The notes below the pieces were generated by a model. It did no database searches. It had not been told where the DNA came from and saw only the letters and a program-made list of their open reading frames with translations. This document shows positions 8,233 through 18,677 of a stretch of 64,000 nucleotides of DNA, piece by piece (position 1 is the stretch's first letter; every line of letters begins with the position of its first letter). Made by a program: the position numbers and the translations under genes. Origin of the DNA: Frondihabitans australicus (GTDB lineage: Bacteria > Actinomycetota > Actinomycetes > Actinomycetales > Microbacteriaceae); NCBI RefSeq assembly GCF_003634555.1, contig NZ_RBKS01000001.1, positions 2,356,001 through 2,420,000 of the forward strand, given 5' to 3'.

Positions 8233-8262
8233 GGCCCCGGCGAGCGCATGCTCGTCGGGGCC
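8233..8262 (-). terminator. Hairpin terminator of the nrdHIEF operon
   Basis: GGCCCCGGCGAGC (8233-8245) pairs with 8250-8262 around a GCAT loop. It is a 13-bp stem with one G-U pair, 17 nt beyond the nrdF stop on the minus strand. Confidence 0.75.
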
Positions 8263-8279
8263 GTCGGACGGGGTGGGAA

Positions 8280-9293
<1,014 letters not shown>

Positions 9294-11420
9294 TTACAGC
9301 ATGCAGCTGACGCAGCCGTCGACCTCGGTGCCCTCGAGCGCCAGCTGACGGAGTCGGATGTAGTAGATCGTCTTGATGCCCTTGCGCCAGGCGTAGATCT
9401 GCGCGCGGTTGATGTCGCGCGTGGTGGCGGTGTCCTTGAAGAAGAGCGTCAGCGACAGGCCCTGGTCGACGTGCTGGGTGGCAGCCGCGTAGGTGTCGAT
9501 GATCTTCTCGGGGCCGATCTCGTAGGCGTCCTGGTAGTAGTCCAGGTTGTCGTTCGTCATGAACGGCGCCGGGTAGTAGACGCGGCCGAGCTTGCCTTCC
9601 TTGCGGATCTCGATCTTCGACGCGATCGGGTGGATGGACGACGTCGAGTGGTTGATGTACGAGATCGAGCCGGTCGGCGGCACCGCCTGGAGGTTCTGGT
9701 TGTAGATGCCGTGCTCCATGACGCTGGCCTTGAGCTCACGCCAGTCGTCCTGCGTCGGGATGTGCACGCCCTTGTCGGCGAACAGCTGCGCCGCGCGCTC
9801 GGTGGCGGGCACCCACTCCTGCTCGGTGTACTTGTCGAAGAACTCGCCCGACGCGTACTTGGAGTCCTCGAAGCCGCCGAACTTCACCTTGCGCTCGATG
9901 GCGATCTTGTTCGAAGCGCGGAGGGCGTGGAACAGCACCGTGTAGAAGTAGATGTTCGTGAAGTCGATGCCCTCCTCGCTGCCGTAGTAGACGCGCTCGC
10001 GGGCGAGGTAGCCGTGCAGGTTCATCTGACCGAGGCCGATGGCGTGCGACGAGTCGTTGCCGACCTCGACCGAACGCACCGACGAGATGTGGCTCATGTC
10101 GCTGACCGCGCTGAGGCCGCGGATCGCGGTCTCGACCGTGCGGCCGAAGTCGGGCGAGTCCATCGACAGCGCGATGTTCATCGACCCAAGGTTGCACGAG
10201 ATGTCCTTGCCGATCTCGTTGTACGACAGGTCTTCGTTGAACGTGGTCGGCGTGTTGACCTGCAGGATCTCGGAGCACAGGTTCGACATGTTGATCCGGC
10301 CCTTGATCGGGTTGGCGTTGTTCACCGTGTCTTCGAACACGATGTACGGGTAGCCCGACTCGAACTGGATCTCGGCGATGGTCTGGAAGAACTCGCGTGC
10401 GTTGATCTTGGTCTTCTTGATGCGAGCGTCGTCGACCATCTCGCGGTACTTCTCGGAGATCGAGATGTCGCCGAACGGCTTGCCGTAGACGCGCTCGACG
10501 TCGTACGGCGAGAAGAGGTACATGTCCTCGTTGTTCTTGGCGAGCTCGAACGTGATGTCGGGCACGACGACGCCGAGAGACAGCGTCTTGATGCGGATCT
10601 TCTCGTCGGCGTTCTCACGCTTGGTGTCGAGGAATCGCAGGATGTCGGGGTGGTGCGCCGACAGATACACCGCGCCCGCACCCTGGCGTGCACCGAGCTG
10701 GTTCGCGTAGCTGAAGCTGTCTTCGAGCAGCTTCATCACCGGGATGATGCCGGAGGACTGGTTCTCGATCTGCTTGATCGGGGCGCCGGCCTCGCGGATG
10801 TTCGAGAGCGACAGGGCGACGCCGCCGCCGCGCTTCGACAGCTGCAGCGACGAGTTGATGCCGCGGGAGATCGACTCCATGTTGTCTTCGATGCGGAGCA
10901 GGAAGCAGGAGACGAGCTCGCCGCGCTGGGCCTTCGCCGTGTTGAGGAACGTCGGGGTGGCCGGCTGGAAGCGGCCGGCGATGATCTCCTCGACGAGGTC
11001 GATGGCGAGCTGCTCGTCGCCCTGCGCGAGTCCGAGGGCGGTCATGACCACTCGGTCTTCGAAGCGCTCGAGGTAGCGCTTGCCGTCGAAGGTCTTGAGC
11101 GTGTAGCTCGTGTAGTACTTGAAGGCGCCCAGGAAGGTCTGGAAGCGGAACTTCTTCGAGTACGCCAGGTCGTTCAGGCGCTCGATGAACGAGAACGAGT
11201 ACTGGTCGATCGTCGCCTGCTCGTAGTAGTCGTTCTCGACCAGGTAGTCGAGGCGCTCCTTGAGGTTGTGGAAGAAGACGGTGTTCTGGTTCACGTGCTG
11301 CAGGAAGTACTGCTTGGCGGCTTCGCGATCCTTGTCGAACTGGATCTTGCCGTCGGCGTCGTACAGGTTGAGCATCGCGTTGAGCGCGTGGTAGTCGAGG
11401 CCGCTCGGCCCCGCGATCAC
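9294..11420 (-). CDS. nrdE: Class Ib ribonucleotide reductase, alpha subunit NrdE
   Basis: The catalytic subunit, about 708 aa if it starts at the GTG at 11420, which overlaps the nrdI stop (GTGA). The frame remains open upstream inside nrdI, and a TTG at 11447 is an alternative. The family N-terminus ([14 protein letters not shown]) follows within ten residues of this start. Active-site features include [44 protein letters not shown] and a C-terminal redox pair CVSCML, which NrdH would re-reduce. It lacks the N-terminal ATP-cone of class Ia enzymes, as expected for NrdE. Confidence 0.96.
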   Translation of the reverse strand: MIAGPSGLDYHALNAMLNLYDADGKIQFDKDREAAKQYFLQHVNQNTVFFHNLKERLDYLVENDYYEQATIDQYSFSFIERLNDLAYSKKFRFQTFLGAFKYYTSYTLKTFDGKRYLERFEDRVVMTALGLAQGDEQLAIDLVEEIIAGRFQPATPTFLNTAKAQRGELVSCFLLRIEDNMESISRGINSSLQLSKRGGGVALSLSNIREAGAPIKQIENQSSGIIPVMKLLEDSFSYANQLGARQGAGAVYLSAHHPDILRFLDTKRENADEKIRIKTLSLGVVVPDITFELAKNNEDMYLFSPYDVERVYGKPFGDISISEKYREMVDDARIKKTKINAREFFQTIAEIQFESGYPYIVFEDTVNNANPIKGRINMSNLCSEILQVNTPTTFNEDLSYNEIGKDISCNLGSMNIALSMDSPDFGRTVETAIRGLSAVSDMSHISSVRSVEVGNDSSHAIGLGQMNLHGYLARERVYYGSEEGIDFTNIYFYTVLFHALRASNKIAIERKVKFGGFEDSKYASGEFFDKYTEQEWVPATERAAQLFADKGVHIPTQDDWRELKASVMEHGIYNQNLQAVPPTGSISYINHSTSSIHPIASKIEIRKEGKLGRVYYPAPFMTNDNLDYYQDAYEIGPEKIIDTYAAATQHVDQGLSLTLFFKDTATTRDINRAQIYAWRKGIKTIYYIRLRQLALEGTEVDGCVSCML

Positions 11421-11833
11421 CTCGAGGTCATCGACTGCTGTGTCCAAAATCGATCCAATCCGTTCTGTACTGCTTCTACGTCGTCTGGCGTGCCGAAGAC
11501 CTCGACACGGTAGAGGAGGGGGACCTGGCATTTCGCGGCGACGATGTCGCCGGCCAGGCAGTAGCCCTCACCGAAGTTCGTGTTGCCTGCGGCGATGACG
11601 CCGCGGATGAGCGAGCGGTTGCCCTCGTCGTTGAGGAACCTGATGACCTGCTTCGGCACCGCGCCCCTCCCCTCGCCGCCGCCGTAGGTCGGCAGGACGA
11701 GGACGTAGGGGTCGCGGGCGAAGAGGGGCTCGTCGCTCGGGAAGAGAGGAATGCGCTCGGCCGGGATGCCCAGCTTCTCGACGAAACGCGCGGTGTTGCC
11801 CGACACGCTCGAGAAGTAAATGAGGTGGGTCAC
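11417..11833 (-). CDS. nrdI: Flavodoxin-like NrdI
   Basis: 138 aa, starting at GTG 11833. The FMN phosphate loop is [15 protein letters not shown], and YGGGEGRG and [14 protein letters not shown] are further NrdI signatures. NrdI supplies the oxidant that assembles the dimanganese-tyrosyl cofactor on NrdF. It sits between nrdH and nrdE. A small perfect hairpin (GCGGGC-TTC-GCCCGC, 11876-11890) in the nrdH-nrdI gap could tune relative expression. Confidence 0.95.
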   Translation of the reverse strand: MTHLIYFSSVSGNTARFVEKLGIPAERIPLFPSDEPLFARDPYVLVLPTYGGGEGRGAVPKQVIRFLNDEGNRSLIRGVIAAGNTNFGEGYCLAGDIVAAKCQVPLLYRVEVFGTPDDVEAVQNGLDRFWTQQSMTSR

Positions 11834-11919
11834 GGCTGACCTCTCGAATCCCGGTGGTTGCGTCTAGTGCGTGGAGCGGGCTTCGCCCGCACTGGCTTCT
11901 TGCGAAGCGCTGCCCTGTG

Positions 11920-12153
11920 CTAGCTGATCGCGGCGCGGAGCGCTGCGATTTTGTCGGGGCGGAAGCCGCTCCAGGAGTCCTCGTCGGTGACCACGACGGG
12001 AGCCTGCAGGTAGCCCAGCGCCTTGACCGTCTCGAGAGCCTTCTCGTCGACGGAGACGTCGAAGACCTCGTACTCGATGCCGCTGTTGTCGAGGGCGCGG
12101 TAGGTGGCCGTGCACTGGACGCAGGACGGCTTGGTGTAGACGGTGATAGCCAT
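11920..12153 (-). CDS. nrdH: Glutaredoxin-like NrdH
   Basis: 77 aa, ATG at 12153 with GGGAG upstream. It has a thioredoxin fold with the redox motif KPSCVQCTATYRAL near residue 11, the cis-Pro in LQAPVVV, and the NrdH-typical SGFRPDKI near the C-terminus. It is the electron donor for NrdE. It is the first gene of nrdHIEF, so the regulatory region upstream controls all four. Confidence 0.96.
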   Translation of the reverse strand: MAITVYTKPSCVQCTATYRALDNSGIEYEVFDVSVDEKALETVKALGYLQAPVVVTDEDSWSGFRPDKIAALRAAIS

Positions 12154-12196
12154 GTTTTCTCCCCTGGATGGTCTCCGGTTGTTGCTGCGGATCGAT

Positions 12197-12242
12197 ACTA
12201 CATCTAGGGGCCGACATCGGAAGGCACAACTAGATGATGTGT
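12197..12242 (-). promoter_or_regulatory. Pair of candidate NrdR boxes upstream of nrdH
   Basis: Two related elements in opposite orientation: ACTACATCTAGGGG starting at 12197 and ACAACTAGATGATGTGT at 12226-12242. Both contain the core CTAGATG (once per strand). Their centres are 32 bp apart, about three helical turns, which matches the known paired arrangement of NrdR boxes in front of nrd operons. The individual matches to the ACACWATATMTTGTGT-type consensus are only partial. Confidence 0.55.
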
Positions 12243-12269
12243 TACACCGCTGTAATTACGCGACCAGGA

Positions 12270-12368
12270 TTATCCACAGGTTTTCCGACAACTGGGGATG
12301 GTTATCCCCAGAAAATCGCCACTGTGCACAGTGTCTTCCCCACCCCCGACATCCGAATCTGTGGATAA
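12270..12368. promoter_or_regulatory. Perfect DnaA boxes in the nrdH/MFS intergenic region
   Basis: TTATCCACA occurs at 12270-12278 on the plus strand and at 12360-12368 on the minus strand, start positions exactly 90 bp apart. A one-mismatch copy, TTATCCCCA, is at 12302-12310. The 298-bp region between nrdH and the MFS gene otherwise lacks coding potential. DnaA is known to regulate nrdAB in E. coli; a similar link to nrdHIEF is inferred. Confidence 0.6.
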
Positions 12369-12451
12369 CAAGTCGTGTCCCCAATTCGGGGGCACGGCGT
12401 GTCGCTCGTCGGCCGCGCGCGGCGCGTGGCTGTCCCTAGACTGGACGTCTC

Positions 12452-13663
12452 GTGAGCGCCTATTCGAACCTGCTGAAGTCGCCAGGGGTCGCCCGCATCA
12501 TCGCGGCGCAGCTGACCGCCCGGTTCCCCTTCGGCATGCTCTCGCTCGCCTTCCTCCTCCACGTCGAGCACAACACCCACTCCTACGGGGCGGCGGGCCT
12601 CGTGCTCGCGGCGACGAGCGTCGGGCAGGCGATCTCCGGGCCGCTGACGAGCCGGTGGATGGGTCAGTGGGGAATGCGTCCGGTGCTCCTGCTCACCCTC
12701 GGGTTCTGCCTGGCCAGCCTGATCGTCTTCGCGCTCGCGCCGCTCACTCTTCCCCTCTACATGGTCGTCGGATTCGTCGCCGGTCTGAGCGTGCCGCCGG
12801 TGCAGCCCGCCGTGCGAACGATCTACCCCAAGATGGTCAATTCGTCGCTGCTCACGCCGCTGTTCTCACTCGACGCCTCGGCGCAGGAGATCATCTGGGT
12901 CGCCGGGCCGGTCATCACGACGTTCGTGGGCACGCAGATCGGCACGCGCTACGCGATCCTGCTGGCCGCCCTGTTCCTCATCGGCGGCGGCACCTGGTTC
13001 ATCGCGTCGCCCGAGGTCGGCCGGGTGCGCATTCCGAAGAGCAAGCGGGCCTTCGGCAAGGTGCTGCAGCGCCCGACCGTGCTGCTGTCGACGATCACCG
13101 GGTTCCTTCTCATCGGCACGTGTGCGGCGGTCGAGGCGGGCGTGATCAGCGCGTTCGGCGACGGCAGCCCGAATTCGGGGTTCGTGCTGGCCGTGTTCGC
13201 GATCGGATCGCTGGCAGGCGGTCTGATCCTGGGCCATCTGCCGGTGGGGCCGTGGGCTCTGCCCGTGCGCATGGTGATCGTGTTCGTCGGCATCTCGCTG
13301 ACCGTGCTGTTCCCCTCGTCGTTCGTCGGCCTCTGCGTGACCCTGCTGATCGCCGGCATGGGCATCGCGCCCGCCCTGGCCGTGATGTTCGCGATCATCT
13401 CGTCGAGCGTGCGCTTCAGCGACACTGCCGAGGCCTACGGGTGGGCCGGCACCGGCCAGCTGATCGGCGCGGCCATCGGCTCGGCCATCGCCGGCGCCCT
13501 CATCGACCGCACCGGCACTGTCGGCGGCCTCGCCGTGGCGTCGGGGTTCGCGCTGCTCGGGGTGCTCACGCCGACCGTGTTCAAGCGAGTCCTGCCCGAT
13601 CTGCGCGGAACGGACGCCAGCCCTATAGCCGACACGGAGCCGGTGCCGATTCAGGCGAGCTGA
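12452..13663 (+). CDS. MFS transporter
   Basis: 403 aa starting at GTG 12452, with TAGACT nine bases upstream and no Shine-Dalgarno, suggesting a leaderless message. Twelve hydrophobic segments are discernible. The first loop region has the Gly-rich SRWMGQWGMRPVLLL, equivalent to the loop 2-3 motif of the major facilitator superfamily. There is a central basic loop (PEVGRVRIPKSKRAFGKVL) between the two halves and a repeated MFS-like GAAIGSAIAGALIDRTG near the C-terminus. The substrate is unknown; drug or metabolite efflux is most likely. The aldo/keto reductase gene starts only 13 nt downstream, with its own -10 element. Confidence 0.88.
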   Translation: MSAYSNLLKSPGVARIIAAQLTARFPFGMLSLAFLLHVEHNTHSYGAAGLVLAATSVGQAISGPLTSRWMGQWGMRPVLLLTLGFCLASLIVFALAPLTLPLYMVVGFVAGLSVPPVQPAVRTIYPKMVNSSLLTPLFSLDASAQEIIWVAGPVITTFVGTQIGTRYAILLAALFLIGGGTWFIASPEVGRVRIPKSKRAFGKVLQRPTVLLSTITGFLLIGTCAAVEAGVISAFGDGSPNSGFVLAVFAIGSLAGGLILGHLPVGPWALPVRMVIVFVGISLTVLFPSSFVGLCVTLLIAGMGIAPALAVMFAIISSSVRFSDTAEAYGWAGTGQLIGAAIGSAIAGALIDRTGTVGGLAVASGFALLGVLTPTVFKRVLPDLRGTDASPIADTEPVPIQAS

Positions 13664-13676
13664 CCATAATCGAGGC

Positions 13677-14507
13677 ATGACTCTCGACGCCGTGCCGCGC
13701 ATCCCCCTCAACGACGGACACTTGATCCCCCAGCTGGGCCTCGGCGTCTACAAGGTGCCCGACGACGAGGCCGAGCACACCGTCGTCACCGCCCTTGAGG
13801 CCGGCTACCGCCACATCGACACGGCGACGCTCTACGGCAACGAGGCGGGTGTCGGCCGGGCTCTCCGGACGTCGGGCGTGCCGCGCGACGACGTGTTCGT
13901 CACGACCAAGGTCTGGAACGACCAGCAGGGCTACGAGTCGACCCTGCGCGCCTTCGACCTGAGCCTCGCCAAGCTGGGCCTCGACGAGGTCGACCTGTAC
14001 CTCATCCACTGGCCGGCCCCGAAGCAGGATCTCTACGTCGAGACGTACCGAGCCCTCGAAGAGATCCGCTCCACGGGGCGGGCCCGGTCGATCGGCGTCT
14101 CGAACTTCCACATCCACCACCTCGAGCGGCTGCTCGGCGAGACCGACGTGGTGCCCGTCATCAACCAGATCGAGGTGCAGCCGTGGCTGCAGCAGCGCGA
14201 GCTGCGCGCGTTCGGCGAGGTCAACCACATCGTCACCGAGGCGTGGTCGCCGCTCGCGCGCGGCCGCGTTCTCGACGCACCGGTGCTCGCCCGGATCGCC
14301 GACGCCCACGGGGTGACGCCGGCTCAGGTCGTGATCCGCTGGCACCTGCAGTCGGGGCTCGTCGTGATCCCGAAGTCGGTGACGCCGTCGCGCATCGCAG
14401 CGAACCTCGACGTCTTCTCGTTCGAGCTCACCGGCGACGACATGGCGGCGATCGGCGCCCTCGACTCGGGCGAGCGCGTCGGCTCGCACCCCGACGAGGT
14501 CGGCTGA
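13677..14507 (+). CDS. Aldo/keto reductase
   Basis: 276 aa, ATG at 13677, with CATAAT six bases before the start directly after the MFS stop. It is an NADPH-dependent (beta/alpha)8 barrel. Catalytic tetrad regions are visible: Asp in GYRHIDTATLYGNE (with Tyr), Lys in VFVTTKVWND, and His in LYLIHWPAPK. The cofactor region is VIPKSVTPSRIAANLDVFSFEL. It is closest in pattern to the 2,5-diketo-gluconate reductase-like group, which reduces varied aldehydes and ketones, and no physiological substrate is indicated. The patatin-like gene follows after 2 nt. Confidence 0.93.
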   Translation: MTLDAVPRIPLNDGHLIPQLGLGVYKVPDDEAEHTVVTALEAGYRHIDTATLYGNEAGVGRALRTSGVPRDDVFVTTKVWNDQQGYESTLRAFDLSLAKLGLDEVDLYLIHWPAPKQDLYVETYRALEEIRSTGRARSIGVSNFHIHHLERLLGETDVVPVINQIEVQPWLQQRELRAFGEVNHIVTEAWSPLARGRVLDAPVLARIADAHGVTPAQVVIRWHLQSGLVVIPKSVTPSRIAANLDVFSFELTGDDMAAIGALDSGERVGSHPDEVG

Positions 14508-14509
14508 CG

Positions 14510-15430
14510 ATGCCCGCGACCTCGGCCGGCTTCACGGTCGTCTTCGGCGGCGGAGGGGCGACCGGCAACGCCTGGACGATCGGCGTCGTGGCGGGCCTCG
14601 CCGAGGGCGGCTTCGACGTGACGACGGCGGATCTCACGGTGGGCACCTCGTCGGGCGCGACGGCGGCGGCGCAGCTGGTGGGGGCCGATCCGAAGACCCA
14701 CTTCGATGCGATCGTCTCGGCGCGACGAGCGGGTCGGCCGGGCGGCGGTCCCACGGCAGGCCCGACCGCTGGCGGCCAGGGCGGGGGCAGATCAGCGGTC
14801 GCGGACCATCTCGCTCGCCTCCGGGCGATCATCGACGCGTCCGAGAGCGTCGACGACTTCCGGCGACGCATGGGTTCAGCAGCGCTCGAACGTGAGGACG
14901 GCGACGAGTCCGCCGGCTCCTGGACCTCGCGCTGGCACGAGACCACCGCCGCCCGTCTGCCGGGCGCGACGTGGCCCGACCGTCGGGTGGTGATCACGGC
15001 GATCGACGCCCGCACCGGCGAGCCTGCCCTGTTCGAGCGCGACGGCGGCGTGAGCCTCGTCGACGCCGTCGCGGCGAGCACCTCGAGCGGGCTGCCGTAC
15101 CGGGTCGATGGGCTGCCCTACCTCGACGGCGGCTTCCGTCGCAACGAGAACGCCGATCTGGCAGCAGGATCCGAGAGCGTCCTCGTCCTCTCGCCGCTCG
15201 GCGGCCGCACCCTGCACCCCCTCCCCTGGCGCACCCGGCTCGACGCCCAGGTCGACGACCTGCTTGCCGGCGGCAGCCGCGTCGAGGTCGTCGTTCCGGG
15301 AGACGACGCGCAGCCGCTGATCGGCGAGGCGTCGACGAATCTCTCTCTTCGGCCGGCCGCCGCACGCGCCGGCTTCGAGCAGGGCCGCGCGCTGGCCGAG
15401 CGGCTCGGCAACGCCTGGGCGGGACGGTAG
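14510..15430 (+). CDS. Patatin-like phospholipase/acylhydrolase
   Basis: 306 aa, ATG at 14510, two bases after the reductase stop, so probably cotranscribed. The patatin dyad and oxyanion hole are present: Gly-rich VVFGGGGATGNAW at residue 8, nucleophile Ser in LTVGTSSGATAA (GxSxG) near 47, and Asp in LPYLDGGFRRNENADLA near 203. The insert between residues 75 and 100 (GRPGGGPTAGPTAGGQGGGR) is low-complexity and unusual. There is no signal peptide, so it acts in the cytosol or at the inner membrane face, on lipids or other esters. Confidence 0.85.
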   Translation: MPATSAGFTVVFGGGGATGNAWTIGVVAGLAEGGFDVTTADLTVGTSSGATAAAQLVGADPKTHFDAIVSARRAGRPGGGPTAGPTAGGQGGGRSAVADHLARLRAIIDASESVDDFRRRMGSAALEREDGDESAGSWTSRWHETTAARLPGATWPDRRVVITAIDARTGEPALFERDGGVSLVDAVAASTSSGLPYRVDGLPYLDGGFRRNENADLAAGSESVLVLSPLGGRTLHPLPWRTRLDAQVDDLLAGGSRVEVVVPGDDAQPLIGEASTNLSLRPAAARAGFEQGRALAERLGNAWAGR

Positions 15431-15483
15431 GGTCTCGGCCCCGCGGCTCGGGGGCACCCGGACGGGACGGTAGCGTGGACGCC

Positions 15484-16011
15484 ATGACGATCACCGCTGC
15501 CGCCGACGGATCCGCCCTCGGAAACCCGGGCCCCGCGGGCTGGGCCTGGTACGTCGACGACGACCGCTGGGCGGCCGGTGGCTGGCCGCGGAACACGAAC
15601 AACGTCGGCGAGCTGACCGCCGTGCTCGAGCTGCTGCGCGCCACCGCCGACGAAGACGACGACCTGCTGATCCTGTGCGACAGCCAGTACGCGATCAACG
15701 CGTGCACCACGTGGATGGCCGGCTGGAAGCGGAAGGGCTGGCGGAAGGCCGACGGCAAGCCCGTGATGAACGTCGAGATCATCAAGCAGCTCGACGAGGC
15801 GCTGCAGGGCCGCCACGTGAAGTTCCAGTGGGTGCGCGGACACGTGGGTCACGAGATGAACGAGGCGGCCGACCTCCGCGCGCGGTCGGCGGCCGAGGCG
15901 TATCAGTCTCGGCGCGACGTGCCCGCGGGGCCGGGGTGGCCGGGGAAGCCCGTCACCACGGTGTCGAGTGCCCCTGCTCCTGCGCCCGAGCCGCCCGCGA
16001 CGCTCTTCTAG
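15484..16011 (+). CDS. rnhA: Ribonuclease HI
   Basis: 175 aa, ATG at 15484 with TAGCGT seven bases upstream. It degrades the RNA strand of RNA-DNA hybrids. Acidic metal-binding residues are in place: Asp in AAADGSALGNPGPAGW, Glu in NNVGELTAVLELL, Asp in LILCDSQYAIN, and the last Asp in the HVGHEMNEAADLRAR segment. The basic handle (WKRKGWRKADGKPV) is present. The C-terminal 35 residues are a Pro/Ala-rich tail beyond the domain. The gene converges with the helicase gene. Confidence 0.95.
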   Translation: MTITAAADGSALGNPGPAGWAWYVDDDRWAAGGWPRNTNNVGELTAVLELLRATADEDDDLLILCDSQYAINACTTWMAGWKRKGWRKADGKPVMNVEIIKQLDEALQGRHVKFQWVRGHVGHEMNEAADLRARSAAEAYQSRRDVPAGPGWPGKPVTTVSSAPAPAPEPPATLF

Positions 16012-16020
16012 GCCCGGTCG

Positions 16021-16102
16021 CGAAATCGCGACAGAATTCGCCGCCGAGTCACACCTGTGACAGCAGTTGAGTGCCGTCTCGACGAAATGTGTCGCGAATT
16101 CG
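16021..16102. terminator. Three short palindromes between convergent genes
   Basis: Between rnhA (+) and the helicase (-) are GTCGCGA-AA-TCGCGAC near 16018-16033, GTCACA-CC-TGTGAC near 16050-16063, and the perfect 16-mer GTCGCGAATTCGCGAC near 16090-16105. They probably act as a shared bidirectional termination region. Confidence 0.5.
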
Positions 16103-16106
16103 CGAC

Positions 16107-18677
16107 TCAGCCTGCGGTGACGGGGCCGACGGCGGTGACGCGCAGCACGGCGAGGCCCTGCTCGTTCGACTCGGCCAGGTCGACCGTGCCCGAGATGCCC
16201 CAGTCGTGGTCGCCGGAAGGGTCGTCGAAGATCTGGCGGACGGACCAGGATGCAGCGCCCTCGTCGATCACGAGCAGCGCGGCCGAGCGGGCGTCCGGCC
16301 CGGTGCCGATCGAGTCGTACTCGTCGTAGTAGTCGTCGAGCGCGGCGCCCCAGCGCTCCTCGTCGAAGCCCGCGGCGGCGTCGAGCTCGCCGAGCGCCGC
16401 CGCGTCGTCGAGCGCAGCCAGCTGCACGCGCCGGAAGAGCTCGTTCCGCACCAGGACGCGGAAGGCCCGGTGATTGCCCGTGAGCGTCCGCAGCGTCGGC
16501 GGCACGATGGCGTCGTTCGCGGCGACCTCGGCCGGGTTGATCATCTCCTCCCACTCGTCGACGAGCGACGAGTCGACCTGCCGCACCAGCTCGCCGAGCC
16601 ACTCGATGATGTCGAGGAGGTCGTCGGTCTTGAGCTCGTTCGGCACCGTCTGGCGCAGCGCGCGGTACGCGTCCGAGAGGTACCGGAGCACGAGGCCCTC
16701 CGAGCGGGCGAGCCCGTAGAAGTTCACGTAGTCGCCGAACGTCATCGCGCGCTCGTAGAGGTCGCGGACGACCGACTTGGGCGACAGCTCGAAGTCGCCG
16801 ATCCACGGCTGCGACGCCTTGTACGTCTCGAACAGCGCGGTGAGGAGCTCGTCGAGGGGCTTCGGCCAGGTGACCTCCTCGAGCAGCTCCATGCGCTCGT
16901 CGTACTCGATGCCCTCCTGCTTCATCGCCGCGACCGCCTCGCCGCGCGCCTTGAACTGCTGCTGCGACAGGATCGGCCGAGGGTCGTCGAGCGTGGACTC
17001 GACCACGCTCACCACGTCGAGCGCGTACGTGTCGGCCTCCGGGTCGAGGACGTCGAAGGATGCCAGGGCGAAGGGAGAGAGCGGCTGATTGAGGGCGAAG
17101 TTCGGCTGGAGGTCGACGGTGAGCTGGATGGTCGGGCGGGGCGTGGGCTCCCGCGCCGTTACGACCCCGGGCACCTGCTCGACGACGCCGCTCTCGCGCA
17201 GGGCCCGGTAGATCGAGATCGCCTGACGCGCGAGGGAGAACTGCTGCGCGCGCGTCGAGTGGTTTCCGAAGACGAGCTCACGGACGTTGGCGAACGCGTC
17301 GCCACCGCGCGCGATCACGTTGAGGATCATCGCGTGGGTGATCTGCATGCTCGAGACGAGCGGCTCGGGCTGCGCTTCGACGAGCTTGAAGAACGACGGC
17401 TCGCCCCACGATACGAAACCGTCGGGCGCCTTCTTCCGGATGATCTTCCGCTTCTTCTTCGGGTCGTCACCGGCCTTCTTGACGGCCTGGAGGTTCTCGA
17501 TCTCGTGCTCGGGCGCCTCGAGCACCACCGTGCCCGCGGTGTCGTAGCCGGCGCGGCCCGCGCGACCCGCCACCTGGTGGAACTCTCTCGCGGTGAGCTG
17601 TCGCATCCTGGTGCCGTCGAATTTGGTGAGCGCGGTGAGCAGGACGGTGCGGATCGGCACGTTGATGCCGACGCCGAGCGTGTCGGTGCCGCAGATGACG
17701 CGCAGGAGCCCGCGCTGCGCGAGTTGCTCGACGAGCCGCCGGTACTTCGGCAGCATGCCGGCGTGGTGCACGCCGATCCCCTGCCGCACCAGCCGGTTGA
17801 GGGTCTTGCCGAAGCTCGTGGAGAAGCGGAAGCCGCCGATCAGCTCGGCGATCTCGTCGCGCTGCTCGCGCGTGGCGATCTTGATGCTCGAGAGGGCCTG
17901 GGCGCGTTCGAGGGCGGCGGCCTGCGAGAAGTGGACGATGTAGATGGGCGCCTCGCCGGTGCCGAGCAGGTCCTCGACGGTCTCGTGGACGGGAGTCGTC
18001 GCGTACGAGAAGTGCAGCGGCACCGGGCGCTCGACGCCGGTGACGAGGGCGACGGGGCGCCCGGTGCGGCGCCCGAGGTCGTCGCTGATCTTTTCCACGT
18101 CGCCGAGCGTCGCGCTCATGAGCAGGAACTGGACGTCGGGCAGCAGGAGCAGAGGCACCTGCCAGGCCCATCCGCGCGCCGGGTCGCCGTAGAAGTGGAA
18201 CTCGTCCATGACGACCTGCCCCACCTCGGCTGCCGACCCGTGTCTCAGGGCGAGGTTCGCGAGGATCTCGGCGGTGCAGCAGATGATCGGCGCGTCGGAG
18301 TTCACCGACGAGTCGCCCGTGACCATGCCGACGTTCTCGGGGCCGAAGAGCTCGACGAGGGCGAAGAACTTCTCGCTGACGAGGGCCTTGATCGGCGCCG
18401 TGTAGTAGGTGCGACGGCCGGTCGCGAGGGCGACGAAGTGAGCGGCCGCGGCGACGAGCGACTTGCCCGTGCCAGTGGGGGTGCTCAGGATCACGCTGGA
18501 CCCCGACACGAGTTCGATCAGCGCTTCATCCTGCGCGGGGTAGAGCGCAAGGCCGCGCGACTCGGACCACTCGGCGAAGTCGCTGTAGACCTGGTCGGCG
18601 TCGAACTCGCCGTCGCCCTTCGTGTCGTTCGGACCGTAGTACTGGCCGAGGAGGGCGGCGAGAGGGGCGTCAGGCAT
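16107..18677 (-). CDS. DEAD/DEAH-box RNA helicase with DUF3516 C-terminus
   Basis: 856 aa from ATG at 18677 (MPDAPLAALLGQYYG). The frame stays open 46 codons further upstream, but that part runs through a hairpin and lacks a start signal. Superfamily 2 helicase motifs: Walker A STPTGTGKSLVAAAA near 62, DEFH box VVMDEFHFYGDPARGW near 159, SAT in LLMSATLGD, and motif VI QVAGRAGRAGYDT near 370. The C-terminal half matches the actinobacterial DUF3516 extension seen in Ski2/Lhr-like helicases. A role in RNA turnover or ribosome biogenesis is likely. It stands alone, convergent with rnhA, an RNA-DNA hybrid nuclease, which may be coincidental. Confidence 0.9.
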   Translation of the reverse strand: MPDAPLAALLGQYYGPNDTKGDGEFDADQVYSDFAEWSESRGLALYPAQDEALIELVSGSSVILSTPTGTGKSLVAAAAHFVALATGRRTYYTAPIKALVSEKFFALVELFGPENVGMVTGDSSVNSDAPIICCTAEILANLALRHGSAAEVGQVVMDEFHFYGDPARGWAWQVPLLLLPDVQFLLMSATLGDVEKISDDLGRRTGRPVALVTGVERPVPLHFSYATTPVHETVEDLLGTGEAPIYIVHFSQAAALERAQALSSIKIATREQRDEIAELIGGFRFSTSFGKTLNRLVRQGIGVHHAGMLPKYRRLVEQLAQRGLLRVICGTDTLGVGINVPIRTVLLTALTKFDGTRMRQLTAREFHQVAGRAGRAGYDTAGTVVLEAPEHEIENLQAVKKAGDDPKKKRKIIRKKAPDGFVSWGEPSFFKLVEAQPEPLVSSMQITHAMILNVIARGGDAFANVRELVFGNHSTRAQQFSLARQAISIYRALRESGVVEQVPGVVTAREPTPRPTIQLTVDLQPNFALNQPLSPFALASFDVLDPEADTYALDVVSVVESTLDDPRPILSQQQFKARGEAVAAMKQEGIEYDERMELLEEVTWPKPLDELLTALFETYKASQPWIGDFELSPKSVVRDLYERAMTFGDYVNFYGLARSEGLVLRYLSDAYRALRQTVPNELKTDDLLDIIEWLGELVRQVDSSLVDEWEEMINPAEVAANDAIVPPTLRTLTGNHRAFRVLVRNELFRRVQLAALDDAAALGELDAAAGFDEERWGAALDDYYDEYDSIGTGPDARSAALLVIDEGAASWSVRQIFDDPSGDHDWGISGTVDLAESNEQGLAVLRVTAVGPVTAG

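Noticed and set aside
12154-12451. Replication origin because of the DnaA boxes
   Set aside because: Only two perfect boxes and one near match, no dnaA/dnaN/gyr or rpmH nearby, and no AT-rich unwinding region. A promoter control region fits better.
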